A stretch of DNA of 64,000 bases from Congeria kusceri (lineage: Eukaryota > Mollusca > Bivalvia > Myida > Dreissenidae), in contig CM051027.1 of the NCBI GenBank assembly GCA_027627225.1, forward strand, positions 44,453,618 to 44,517,617, read 5' to 3'. The position numbers and the translations under genes are program-made. Under the pieces are notes generated by a model that ran no database searches, was not told the DNA's origin, and saw nothing but the letters and a program-made list of their open reading frames with translations. Below, in pieces: positions 36,801-48,359 of the stretch (within the stretch, counting starts at the first letter, position 1; every line of letters begins with the position of its first letter).

Positions 36801-38690
36801 TAGGTAATACTTGTAATCGACTAGGTAATACATGTAATGGTCTAGGTAATACTTGTAATGGTCTAGGTAATACTTGAAATCGACTAGGTAATACTTGTAG
36901 TGGACTAGGTAATACTTGTAATGGACTAGATAATACATGTAATGGTCTAGGTAATACTTGTAATGGTCTAGGTAATACTTGAAATCGACTAGGTAATACT
37001 TGTAGTGGACTAGGTAATACTTGTAATGGACTAGATAATACTTGTAATGGACTAGGTAATACTTGTAATGGACTAGGTAATACTTGTAATGGACTAGGTA
37101 ATACTTGTCATGGACTAGGTAATACTTGTAATGGCCTAGGTAATACTTGTCATGGACTAGGTAATACTTATAATGGACTAGGCAATACTTGTAATTGACA
37201 AGGTAATACTTGTAATGGTCTAGGTAATACTTGTCATGGACTAGGTAATACTTGTAATGGATTAGGTAATACTTGTAATGGACTAGGTAATACTTGTAAT
37301 GGACTAGGTAATACATGTAATGGTCTAGGTAATACATGTAATGGTCTAGGTAATACTTGTAATGGTCTAGGTAATACTTGAAATCAACTAGGTAATACTT
37401 GTAGTGGACTAGGTAATACTTGTAATGGACTAGATAATACTTGTAATGGACTAGGTAATACTTGTCATGGACTAGGTAATACTTGTAATGGACTAGGTAA
37501 TACTTGTCATGGACTAGGTAATACTTGTAATGGCCTAGGTAATACTTGTCATGGACTAGGTAATACTTGTAATGGACTAGGTAATACTTATAATGGACTA
37601 GGCAATACTTGTAATTGACAAGGTAATACTTGTAATGGTCTAGGTGATACTTGTCATGGACTAGGTAATACTTGTAATGGATTAGGTAATACATGTAAAG
37701 ATCTAGGTAATACTTGTCATGGACTTGGTAATACTTGTAATGGACTAGGTATTAGTTGTAATGGACTAGGTAATACTTGTAACGGACTAGGCAATACTTG
37801 TCATGGACTAGGTAATACTTGTAATTGACTAGGTAATACTTGTCATGGACTAGGTAATACTTGTAATGGACTAGGTAATACTTGTAATGGACTAGGTAAT
37901 ACTTGTAATGGTCTAGGTAATGCTTGTAGTGGACTAGATAATACTTGAAATGGACTAGGTAATACTTGTAATGGACTAGATAATACTTGTAATGGACTAG
38001 GTAATACTTGTAATGGTCTAGATAATACTTGTAGTGGACTAGGTAATACTTGTAATGGTCTAGGTAATACTTGTAATCGACTAGGTAATACATGTAATGG
38101 ACTAGGTAATACTTGTAATGGACTAGGTAATACTTATAGTGGACTAGGTAATACTTGTAATGGACTAGATAATACTTGTAGTGGACTAGGTAATACTTGT
38201 AATGGACTAGGTAATACTTGTAATGGACTAGATAATATTTGTAATGGACTAGATAATACTTGTAGTGGACTAGGTAATACTTGTAATGGTCTAGGTAATA
38301 CTTGTTATGGACTAGGTATTACTTATAATGGACTAGGTAATACTTGTAATGGTCTAGGTAATACTTGTAATCGACTAGGTAATACTTGTAATGGACTAGG
38401 TAATAATTGTAGTGGACTAGGCAATACTTGTAATGGACTAGGTAATACTTGTAATGGTCTAGGTAATACTTGTAATGGACTAGGTAATACTTATAATGGA
38501 CTAGGTAATACTTGTCATGGACTAGGTAATACTTGTCATGGACTAGGTAATACTTGCAATGGTCTAGGTAATACTTGTAATGGACTAGGTATTACTTATA
38601 ATGGACTAGGTAATACTCGTAATTGACTAGGCAATACCTCTCATGGTATAGGTTACACTTCCTTAAGACTAGTAATACTTCAAATTAGTA
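33803..38690. repeat. 21-bp minisatellite, main array
   Basis: The unit is GGACTAGGTAATACTTGTAAT, 21 bp, well over 200 copies. Early units (about 33.8-34.5 kb) read CTTCTAATGGACTAGGC, intermediate between left and right types. Higher-order structure is clear: a block with the landmark ACATGTAAAGATCTAGG at 35821 recurs at 37691, 1870 bp later. The minus strand is open for hundreds of codons as a Tyr-rich heptad (YYLVHYK), which follows from the 21-bp period. Confidence 0.96.
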
Positions 38691-38785
38691 TATTGGCCTG
38701 AACAAATGTATCTGATAGTAGTAGCAGGCAGATATACAAATCAGGCAGATGAAGACCTCTCAATGTCAGGGCTGGACGCAGACCG

Positions 38786-38801
38786 GGGGGGGGGGGGGGG
38801 C
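38786..38801. repeat. Poly-G run
   Basis: A run of about 15 G between CAGACC and CACTGG, just left of the triplet repeat. Confidence 0.85.
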
Positions 38802-38858
38802 ACTGGATTAAGATGATGTAGAATTGGAAGTGACAGTAATTTTAGCAGCAGTTGCAAC

Positions 38859-39125
38859 TGCAACAGCAGTTGTTGTAGTGGTGGTGGTAGCAACAGCACC
38901 AGTAGTAGCAATAACAGTAGCAGCAACATTAGTAGTAGTAGCAGTAGTAATCGTAGTAGTAGTAGTAGTAGTAGTAGTAGTAATAGTAATAGTAGTAGTA
39001 GTAGTAGTAATAGTAGTAGAAGTAGTAGTAGAAGTAGTAGTAGTTGTAGTTGTAGTAGTAGTAGCAGCAGCAGCAGCTGCAGTAGTAGAATCAGCAGCAG
39101 CAGTAGTTGAGGTGTAGCAGGAGAA
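38859..39125. repeat. Compound GTA/GCA trinucleotide repeat
   Basis: Mostly GTA on the plus strand with GCA, GTT, ATA and GAA interruptions. The minus strand reads as poly-leucine for over 100 residues and the plus strand as poly-valine/alanine. Both are by-products of the repeat. Confidence 0.93.
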
Positions 39126-39204
39126 GTAGTTTTTTTAAATATCAATAACAGATTATAGAAAAATCACACAATTATGGACCTTGAAAGACCTTGCAAATTA
39201 AACA

Positions 39205-39720
39205 AGAGGGCCCTAAGGGCCCTAAAAAGCTCACCTGAGACCTTGTAACCCATTGGACCTTGTAACCCAATTGGAATTTGCATCCCCGAGGCGTGGCTTA
39301 TTTTTATCCCAGAGGCATAATTTGAACAATCTTGAACAAACCTGTGGTCCTTGCGGTTTCAGGTAAAGATTTTTCTTGTTTTTTAATTCTATATAAACCA
39401 TGTGACCCCACCGGTGTGGCCAGATTTGACCCCAGGGGCATAATTTGAACAATCTTTGGATAGGACCACAATGCAATGTAACGTACCAAACCAAGAAAAG
39501 CTGTGGGCCTTGCCGTTTCAGAGGAAAAGATTTTTAAAGTGATTTTGCTATTTAAGTCTATATAAACCATTTGACCCCCGGGGCATTACCAGTTTTGACC
39601 CCAGGGGAATAATTTGAACAATATTGGTAGCGGACCACTATATGATGTTACATACCAAATATGAAACCTCTAGGCCTTGCGGTTTCAGAGAAGAAAATTA
39701 CATGCCCAAAACAAATTGGG
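39205..39720 (-). mobile_element. Partial element with GCTCACCTGAG end
   Basis: It begins AAGAGGGCCCTAAGGGCCC then AAAAGCTCACCTGAG. This is the complement of the right-end pattern (CTCAGGTGAGCGCTTTGGGCC) of the element in the ephrin intron. Internal direct repeats of roughly 130-180 bp contain AATTTGAACAATCTT and TATATAAACCAT. The opposite end was not located. Confidence 0.55.
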
Positions 39721-39794
39721 TAGGTAGGGAATTATTTTTTTTATTACTTTTTTTCATTTGGTAAATGGTCAACTTTAAGATTCTAAAACTAACT

Positions 39795-40046
39795 AAATAT
39801 TCAAAACATATCGGTAATATCTTCAAACATTGTTTTAAGTGGATGCTATAAAAACAAAACACTTAATTATTGAAAAAATTAAATAGAACAAAAAATATCT
39901 GACAAACTAAATAAATAAATAAATATTCAAAACATATCGGTAATATCTTCAAACATTGTTTTAAGTGGATGCTATAAAAACAAAACACTTAATTATTGAA
40001 AAAATTAAATAGAACAAAAAATATCTGACAAACTAAATAAAATATT
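39795..40046. repeat. 126-bp tandem duplication, two copies
   Basis: AAATATTCAAAACATATCGG starts at 39795 and again at 39921. The two copies appear identical through GACAAACTAAATAAA, so the duplication is very recent or homogenised. Confidence 0.95.
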
Positions 40047-42753
40047 TTAGGGTCGGGGCATTTTTTTAAGGTAGGTCGGGTAACCTGTAACAAACAATTT
40101 TTTACTCCTAAGTAACTCTCTTAATTACAATTAGGGTGCTTCCGACCGTAGTTAATTAACGACGTCGAGCCCGTGACAAATATTATTCTACCAATTAAAA
40201 TGTTTCCAGCCACTCAAACACCATGATTGGCCTGGTGTATGCTCAGCAGAGTACCACCCAGCTCCCAGATTAAATGTCCGGATATAGTGATAGATAAGGC
40301 AATATACGGTACACAAAGTGACACGCCAGCCGTTTACTGCTTGTGTAAGATCAAAGACCAGTCATAAAATAAGGCAATATAGGGTATTGATACGTCAGCC
40401 CTTTACAACTTGTTTAAAATCAAAACCCTGCCCAAAAATGATACCGCCCGGCCAGCTGGAGGGGGGGGGGGCTAGGGCACAAAAGCCTGGGCCTGAATCA
40501 GTGCCTGAATGTGACAGCAGCGTTAATATTGCTATGCTTAAAGACTGATTGTTCAATTTATTCCTGAAAAAGAAAATGGATTGACATTAAAGCTGTACCA
40601 AAATGACACGTTACTGATGCTATACAACATAAGAATGTGTGTGACTATAAAGTAATTAACGTGAATAAAAGCCTAATTTTCAAGCTATAAATGAAAAAAT
40701 AATATATAAATAATACTTTTTTGAGTTATTATTAATAAATCAACATATCATTAAACCTGACAATTCTTGTTACAAATAATCGTACATTAAAGCAAGATAC
40801 AAATATTTTTAAACATGTCCGAAATTGTGCATCCGAATGGTATTGCATATTTTAATTATTATAAAACTCGGTATTTAACAGAAATATTATTATTTAGATT
40901 AGGCTTTACATAGATGTAATATCGACAGTGTCGAATATTAGTGTTTTGCTTCATGTTAGGTAATATTAAGGTTAAAAGAAACTGATGAAAAGACCATCTA
41001 TAGAACTACACGTAAGATCTCACTCTGGGTACACAGGCGATTCTAAAAATAAATCGCCTCTGGTACATCATGCGACATTTTGGACTACTTTCTATCACAT
41101 GATCATCAAAAATGGCTGCGCCCGTAAGCTACAGTATTGAACTTTCGGTCAACAAAATGCACACGAAAATGTTGAAAATTATTGGGAATTATTATAAATA
41201 AAGTGGTCGGAGTTAATAATTACTCAAATAACAGTATTATTTTTAATATTATTATATACATTTTATATGGGAAATATATCAAAGCATTATTCAAAGCTAT
41301 ATAAATGTATAACCAGTTATAAAATATATGTGCTTCAAATACATCATTAAGGTATTGCAAGTTCAGGACACAACAGCTTAAAATTGTCACAGTACATGAT
41401 GGTAAATTCAACCTGTGTTCCTTTCATTTGTCATAGTATCATAGTCATATTTACATAAAACTGGCAGTCTTTCATTTTATTCTTGGATAATATTTGGTTG
41501 GTCTGCCAGATTATTTACACTCTAGTTGAGTTTCTGAAAGTTCTCATTGAGCTCTTGTAGGGATACCAGTCACAGCCAGGTTTGGTATTCTAAGGGAGAT
41601 GACCATATTAATAACAGACTTGCAAAATTCAGTTCACCTGTAAAAAAGAGACATGTGACTAAATTTTAAGGAACATTTTGTAATTGAGCATGCGATGTAA
41701 GGGTAAACAGTCATGAACAAAAAGTAAAATGCTATTTAGACTTAAATTAGTTATACTAGATAACAAGAATTATGCCAACTATTCATAGCTTAAGTAATAA
41801 TATTAATGCTGCAAAAACACTATAATCATAATAACTTATGGTAAATTACTAATACGAAACCATGGACATTAGATGAAAGTGAATGAATAAAATGAAACAA
41901 ATGATATAATAATAATAAGAAGAAGAAATGAAGAAGAAGAAATTTAAAAAATACTATTGAATTTCATATATTTAATTATTGTATACAAATAAACGAACTG
42001 GATATACTGAAGAATATCATAATACTTTATTATAATAACATTAACAACATAAAATTTATAAAATAAATACATTAAATTACAACAAATAATAAATCTATTA
42101 ATAAAACGTGTAATTTTACCAGACAAATAAGGCCTTTTCCAAAGCAAGTAGTAAATTGCAATGGAAGCCCGTATTGTGTAGACATTTTTTTTAAGTTATC
42201 TTTATTTGATTCTTCCTCAAAACCTTGTGTTTATCAGTGTAATTTAACTTAACATCTGTTTCACTATTAAGTCTAGTTTCGTTTTCAGTTTGGATAGTTT
42301 GTAAACACTAGACATCAGTTTCGATACCGGATTATAATTTCTTGGACTTATATTTGCATAGTAAGCCTTTTGGATAATAGATCAAGATGCCTGTAAAATA
42401 TACATCTACCTTTCCTCATTTATCATCGTTTCGACATAAAATGTGGTGCTATTTCAACGCGCGTCGTGTATAGCCCTATAACACAGGCGGATCACCGTTG
42501 GGTGTATCAAACCAAGACGTCTCCATGATAGACACGAGATCTATCTTACGGAGCATTCCGGAGATAGTCGATGTATCACGATTGGTAAGATCTAACAATT
42601 ACGTTTTTGGGAAGATTACAACCAACTAATTAAATCGCTCCTTGTTATTGTTCACACTATATTTTTCAGTTTTATGATTGGCACATTCAAGCACAGTAGA
42701 GCTTACACTCTATCACTCTATCTAAAGAACATGTAGTACATTGGTCGACCCTG
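40047..42753. other. No firm gene; possible promoter/first exon near 41.1 kb
   Basis: AT-rich and mostly featureless. At 41109-41123 the sequence AAAATGGCTGCGCCC is followed by GTAAGC. It has a YY1-like core, an ATG in good context and a donor-like site, so it could be a short first exon. There is also a degenerate duplication of about 70 bp at 40.29-40.43 kb (ATAAGGCAATATA phrases) and a G-run at about 40461-40470. Confidence 0.3.
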
Positions 42754-43008
42754 GTGACATTTAAGTGCAAACATACCTCACATTGTTACTTCCCTTTTGA
42801 CGAGTTAACATATTATGACTCTATATATGCGCCACTATTTAATCCCAAGACTGCGTTCCGGAAATGGGAGTGCAGCGTCCGTCCAGCAAAGGGTCAAAGA
42901 TGTCTTGCCACAGTCGCAGAGCGGGCTGGAGAGTTCGTCCGCGGCAACATGCCACACACTCATCCAGCAGATCCGACGAAGCATTGTAGCGCAAAGGCAT
43001 TGGTGACG
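42754..43008 (+). CDS. FLYWCH-type zinc-finger exon
   Basis: The frame contains FRKWECSV, then KGQRCLATV, then PHTHPADP: a W-x-C ... C-x-A-x-V ... H-x-H pattern that fits the FLYWCH zinc finger. It ends at a donor GACG|GTAACG in phase 0 (an alternative GTG donor is six bases earlier). The 5' limit is uncertain. FLYWCH domains bind DNA or protein and in molluscs often occur in multicopy or transposon-related proteins. The next exon (43865) continues in phase with sequence I associate with the region after FLYWCH in such proteins. Confidence 0.68.
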
Positions 43009-43547
43009 GTAACGCACTTGTTATGTTCTATTATATAATAGTGATTCTACCACGGCACGTGGCTAGTGGTCCAGAGATTAAGAACGAAAATAACTGTGGG
43101 TTATTATGCAACAAATTATGGGAGGAGCTCAATGTTTTGAAAATCGTTCCGGAAATTCGAAGAAATTGTTCCGTAAAATGCTCGTGCTTAAACGCGCGAT
43201 AGCAAATTGTGACAAACAAATCATTTTTGAATTATGTAGCGCAATTAAACCACATTTGTACTACATATTTTATACTTAAGTTCACAAAAACGTTTACGTT
43301 TTGTTAATATGTTTTTAATTTGCGCTTTTTTGCATTATATTTTCACTGTATTGTATCGATAAGTATGACGTCATTCGCTCAATGTTTATCAATAAAGCTG
43401 ACGTCATTTTGAATTGTTATGATTTATTGACGTCACAGAAATGCACGTGTGAATGCACTTCTCGGAAAATGGGCGAAGTATAGATAAATATAGTTCTCAT
43501 TCATAACCTTTAAAAATACGAATTTTATATAAGATCGTGTTAGAATC

Positions 43548-43707
43548 GAAATAATTGACGGGTAATAGTTTGTTATTGCGTTAATAACCAACGGTTTGGA
43601 GTTCCGATGCTTGTTATCATACCACTCGGGCTACCGCCTCCTACGCATCGGAACTCCAAACCGTTGGTTATTACCACAATAACCAACAGTTACCCGTCAA
43701 TTATTTC
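43548..43707. repeat. 63-nt hairpin (foldback) in the FLYWCH intron
   Basis: The left arm 43548-43610 and right arm 43645-43707 are near-perfect complements around a 34-nt loop. Arms start GAAATAATTGACGGGTAA and end GGAGTTCCGATGC. It could be a foldback MITE or, if transcribed, a long RNA hairpin. No clear target duplication is seen. Confidence 0.9.
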
Positions 43708-43864
43708 TTAAATACCCCACTGTATTATTCACTAAACTATAGATTCATATATAATGTTGTATTCATTAAACTAAAATTAAGATTCCTATATATAATTAGA
43801 ATGGCACTTTAAACGATAAAGAAATAAAACTGGACATAATACAGATTATATAAATTTTTTCCAG

Positions 43865-44050
43865 GTGAAGGGCAAAGCAGCTACCGACACCTACCGGCCG
43901 GCAGGTTCCATAGTAAAGGAGGCGCTACGGGAACTGGTGGAAGTGGAGGACAACGTGCATTCCATACCGGTCAATCTGCAGCGGGCTGCCAACCGTCATC
44001 GACAGGCGATGCGACCGAAAGATCCGAAACTAGATGAGCTTCATTTCGAG
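43865..44050 (+). CDS. Second exon of the FLYWCH-family gene
   Basis: The acceptor is TTTTTTCCAG and the donor CGAG|GTAATA, both phase 0, giving 62 codons. It reads VKGKAATDTYRPAGSIVKEA, then NLQRAANRHRQAMRPKDPK, then LDELHFE. The basic RAANRxRQxxRPxDP segment is a pattern I associate with the linker after FLYWCH in invertebrate multicopy proteins, some of which continue into a MULE-type transposase. No following exon was recognised in the window, so the gene is incomplete or its 3' part is lost. Confidence 0.65.
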
Positions 44051-44816
44051 GTAATAAGAGATATATAGAAACACTCTAATGATTTTGCTTTAATAAAACG
44101 AGGTATGAAATGAAAAATACTCTATCACAAAAACTATGGTATATTTTTTAAAATGTGCTATTGTTGTGTTTTTGCTATATTTTTATGACTCCATCCATGT
44201 ATTGCTGTATTAATATGTCATGTTGTTTATTTAGTGATGTTGCAATAAACTGTGCTGTTATTCTGTTTCAGGTTATCTGTGTATTTGATCTATTTTGCAA
44301 TAAACTATGCTGTTATTCCTGTATTCTGTTTCAGGTTATCTGTGTATTTTATCTATTTTGCAATACATGTGCTGTTGTTGGCTCTAACTATTTGTATGAC
44401 AATTGTTATTTTTGCTATAAAAAGTTATATATATTGTTATTGTTGCAATGAAATGGTTCTTCAATCTTATCTGTCTTCATTAACTTCAGTGTAACCGGTT
44501 GCTTGATCTGAAAAATATAAACATATTTACAAAATGCTACAATTTGCTGTACAATTAAATTACAATTAAACTAAAATTAAACTAGATCTATAATGTCCTC
44601 TATCACCTTTGTTATTCGCACCCACCCACATGAATTATCACATCTACCTTCGCATTTTCACACCTTGTTTACACCTCAGTTCAATAGTAGCGCATAAAGT
44701 CTCAAAGTGGAGCATAAAGACAGTGGTCATAAAGACGGTGGCGCATAACTTCTGTCAACCTCTATATACAACGCGTTCCCGAAAAGTTGGAGTTAGATTT
44801 TGGATCTGATGTTACC
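44051..44816. other. No gene recognised
   Basis: A degenerate tandem repeat of about 60 bp at 44.22-44.37 kb (TTCAGGTTATCTGTGTATTT occurs twice) creates the open frames here. Nothing else is visible. Confidence 0.5.
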
Positions 44817-45312
44817 TTAAAGGGACTTGTTCACAAATTTTCGAATTTTTTTAAGTATGCTATTAAATGTCTTATCTTGACAGATTTAAGCATCGGAACT
44901 AACAAGCTCAAATGTAATGACAAGAAAAGTGTTCAGAAAAAAAAAGAAAAAAGAAACAAATTGGTCCCACCGTACCCGGGACCTCCGGATTAAAAGGCTA
45001 TCACTTTCACCACTCGGCCATTCCGACTTATATATTTCTCCCTGCATTATTTACTTGATGTAAGTGTTCGACGTGATGTCAACAGTTTCAACAGAAACAC
45101 TCCAAATTATTCCATCGTTTAGCGTTACAAATGCTTTATAATTTTATCAATTTCAACTGATGATTACTCATAAACGAAACGGTTTTTACAGTATATTTCT
45201 AGGTCCGTAGTGTTATTTTGCTCCCTTGTATACACTGTTCTTTTATTTTTGGAATCGGTGGCAAAAACGTGAAAAATTGTCAATTAGTCCATCTGTGAAC
45301 AGGTCCCTTTAA
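44817..45312 (-). mobile_element. 0.5-kb SINE-like element with tRNA-like core, copy 1
   Basis: The ends TTAAAGGGACTTGTTCACAA and, complemented, TTAAAGGGACCTGTTCACAG form an inverted pair of about 22 bp. On the minus strand a Ser/Leu-tRNA-like stretch includes GGCCGAGTGGTGAAAGTGAT, AATCCGGAGGT and CCCGGGTACG. A copy of nearly identical length lies inverted at 50.84-51.34 kb. Confidence 0.75.
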
Positions 45313-45593
45313 GCGGATTTTGAGGGGGTGGAAGCGGCGTACGCCCTCACCTCCGTAAAATTATAAAAGGGGGGAGGGGATATCGTGTAACAAACGATGG
45401 ATATTTATGCATGGTTAGAACAACTTGTCACTGGTCTTCATCTACAGATTGTACCCATCTTGTGACCCAACTGCACAAAATTAGCAAATGCTTGCCTAAT
45501 TTAATTGAATTTAAATGAGAAAAAAAGGAAACATGTTTATCAATTTGATGAATTATTGTACAACTGGTTTAATCATGTCCTTTTGTTTCACTT

Positions 45594-47583
45594 TTTAGCC
45601 CACCCGAGCACGAAGTGAGCTTTTGGTAAAGCCTCGGTCACAACCCACTGCACTCGCCGCAGACCGCAGACCAAACGCACGATTTTAAGATCGCAAGGCA
45701 AACGCATGCGTTTCGTAAGAACTTGTATAATTCGTACGAGCATCGTGCGGCCAACTTACGGGCGACGTGCGTAAGGTCGCCGTAGGACAGAGGCACGTCA
45801 ATCGCACGATTCGCAGACACAGCTGCGGTCTGCTTAAACTGAAAACGCGCGACAGACGTGCGGCGAAGGCACGTCGCCCGTCAGTTGGTCGTACGATGCA
45901 AGTAGGAATTTCACAAGTTCTTACAAAACGCATGCGTTTGCCTTGCGATCTCAAAATTGTGCGTTTGGTCTGCGGTCTGCGGCCACCGCAGTGGGTTGTG
46001 ACCGAGGCTTAATGTCTGTTGCGGCGACCTTGCGACCGAAGAAAACGCGCACGGGCGCCGTAGGTCCGACGCACTTTTTTTTTTTTACAAAAACCTCGAC
46101 GCATGCTCGACGTAAGGTCGACGCAACCCGGTTGTGACCGAGGCTTAAAGGGTACTTCTTCTGCGTCGTCCGTCGTCCGTGTGCCGTCAACAATTGGGTT
46201 CGTTCTCACGCTAGAGACTTCACTTTTTATAAAATCTTAAACAAACTTGCACAGTTTGTGTATGACCATAAAATCTCGGACGGAATTGTTATTGAGTCAG
46301 ATCACACCAGTAACACTAGAGTTATTGCCCTTTTTTCATGCAAAAAAGTGCAAAAATGTCCTTTTCCAACATACAGACTTTATTTTCCATCCAATCTTAA
46401 CCAAACTTTCTCAGTTTGTGTATGACCATCAGATCTCAGCAGACGCCAAAAATGGGCCAGATCGCGTTTCAAACACCAGAGTTATTACCCTTTGTTTATA
46501 TTGTTCTTACAAAAATGGACATTATTCAGGAAAGATACTTCATTTTTCATCCAATATTCACCAATCTTCCACAGATTGTCTATTACCATGAGATTTCAGT
46601 TGAAGTCGAATATAAGCAAGATCGAACCAGAAACACCACAGTTATTGCTTTTTGTTTGCGAAAAAAAAATATGCAAAAATGGACACTATTCAGGATAGAG
46701 ACTTCATTTTTCATCCACTCTTCACCAATCTTGCACAATTTGTCTTTGACCATAAGATGAAGTTGAAATTAAGCAAAATCGAGCCAGAAACACCATATTT
46801 ATTGCCCTTTGTTTGTGAAAAAATATACAAACATGAATATTATTCAGGTTAGAGACTTCATTTTTCATCCAATCTTCACCAATCGTGCACAGTTTGTCTA
46901 TGAACGTAAGATTACAGGTGACGTTTAATAAAAGCATGATCGGGCCAGAAACACCAGAGTTATTGCCCCTTGTGCTTGGAAAAAAAAACATTATCAAGTT
47001 ATTTAATGATTGGCTTGCAAACACGATTTTTTATTCAATGTTGACCAAACTTACACAGTTTGCGTATGACCATAAACATTGATTGATAAAATTTGATTTC
47101 CAACAGTTGCAAACCTTGCATGCAGTTATTTGTACATGCAACATTGATTGCTTCAGAGCCTGCATTAACATCATGTATCATTATTGGACAGAAAATTATC
47201 AAAGAAAATGCAAAACTAAACCATATAGCACAGCCATCGCAATTATCGAATTGCAATTAGTTCTCCAAAACTGTTAGCGAAAAAGACATCAAAAACTACT
47301 GTTTGTGCATTTTCCAGAGTTATCACTGACTTAATGAAAAAGTGTCAGGTAAGAATATCGAGAAAATGATTTGAGAACCATTAGCAAAAACACCGCTCAT
47401 CCACTACCCAACTGGTACTTTAGTAAACCCTTTGCCATAACAGAGGTTTTAAATCAAAATTGATCCTAACCCGGCCTCTTTGCGTCTTGTTCAGATACCT
47501 TAATTTTCAAACCTGTCACAACAGTATGGTCTTCATCTGTACCAGTTCTTAGGTGAGCGCTTTGGGTCATCGATGGCCCTCTA
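45594..47583 (+). mobile_element. Second copy of the ephrin-intron TIR element
   Basis: It starts TAGCCCACCCGAGCACGAAG and ends TTAGGTGAGCGCTTTGGG. It shares long stretches with 22632-23842, including AATCTCGGACGG, CAGATCACACCAGTAACAC, the 125-bp internal repeats and the tail AACAGTATGGTCTTCATC. The copy is longer because of the foldback insertion at 45631-46147 and extra sequence near 47.36-47.45 kb. Confidence 0.8.
45631..46147. mobile_element. Nested foldback element with long inverted arms
   Basis: The left arm begins GCCTCGGTCACAACCCACTG. The right arm ends GTGGGTTGTGACCGAGGC at about 46009. The arms are roughly 150-180 nt and similar throughout, including GCAGACCGCAGACCAAACGC. A third copy of the end (GGTTGTGACCGAGGCTTAAA) at about 46130-46149 suggests a composite or second insertion. 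The GC-rich, CpG-rich sequence contrasts with the surroundings. Confidence 0.75.
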
Positions 47584-48359
47584 GTTTAATTTATCATTAA
47601 ACATTTTCTTACAATAACTACAATCACTGTTTTTCAATAAGTAAGTCCATTTGATGTTCTCATCAGTAAAAAGCACAAATAAAACGGTTCCGTTAATTTA
47701 TTGCTTTCAACACAGATGGTCTGAGCAAACATGCAATTATGTAAACATTTAAATATTAGCGCCTCGCCTTATTTGAATATTTTAATAATTTTGTACCTCA
47801 AATTTAAACCTTTGTTACTGTTGCCAGATCAATTTTTTAAAATTACGACATCGAATTGTATTGTATGAAATCTCCTTCTTTACATGTATTTTAGGCATCA
47901 TATTGTACGGAAATTATTATTCTATGGGACGCATAACCATCGTACCTTTTTTTCGAACTGTGTAATATGACTTCAATATTTGCATTGTTTAGTTGTCGCC
48001 AGTTTCCCTTTAATCTTAAACATTTTCGTAACCGTCTCTTTGGTCAGCTGCAGAACACACATTTATGGTTGAAATCAGTGCACAGTGTCTAATTTTGGTA
48101 ACTTCATTTCACAAAGCAACAACGCTGCTGAAAACCGCGAACAACGGTCTTATGTGACAGCTAACTTACATGGAACTTAGAGGTGTTATAATGCGAAGAA
48201 ATATAAAACATTCGTTACCACAATTAAGTAGTAACAATGTTATTGCGCAAAACATGATTGTCCTTAAATACGTATTAACTAACCATATTATAAATTAATT
48301 TAATGATTAATTTTCTTTTATATTTTCTGCCGTTATTTAAACTTTGCACAAATGTTAAG
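47584..48359. other. No gene recognised
   Basis: AT-rich sequence with no repeat structure or exon that I can support. Confidence 0.45.

Noticed and set aside
38741..39145. Poly-leucine frame as a membrane protein
   Set aside because: It is a translated GTA/GCA triplet repeat.
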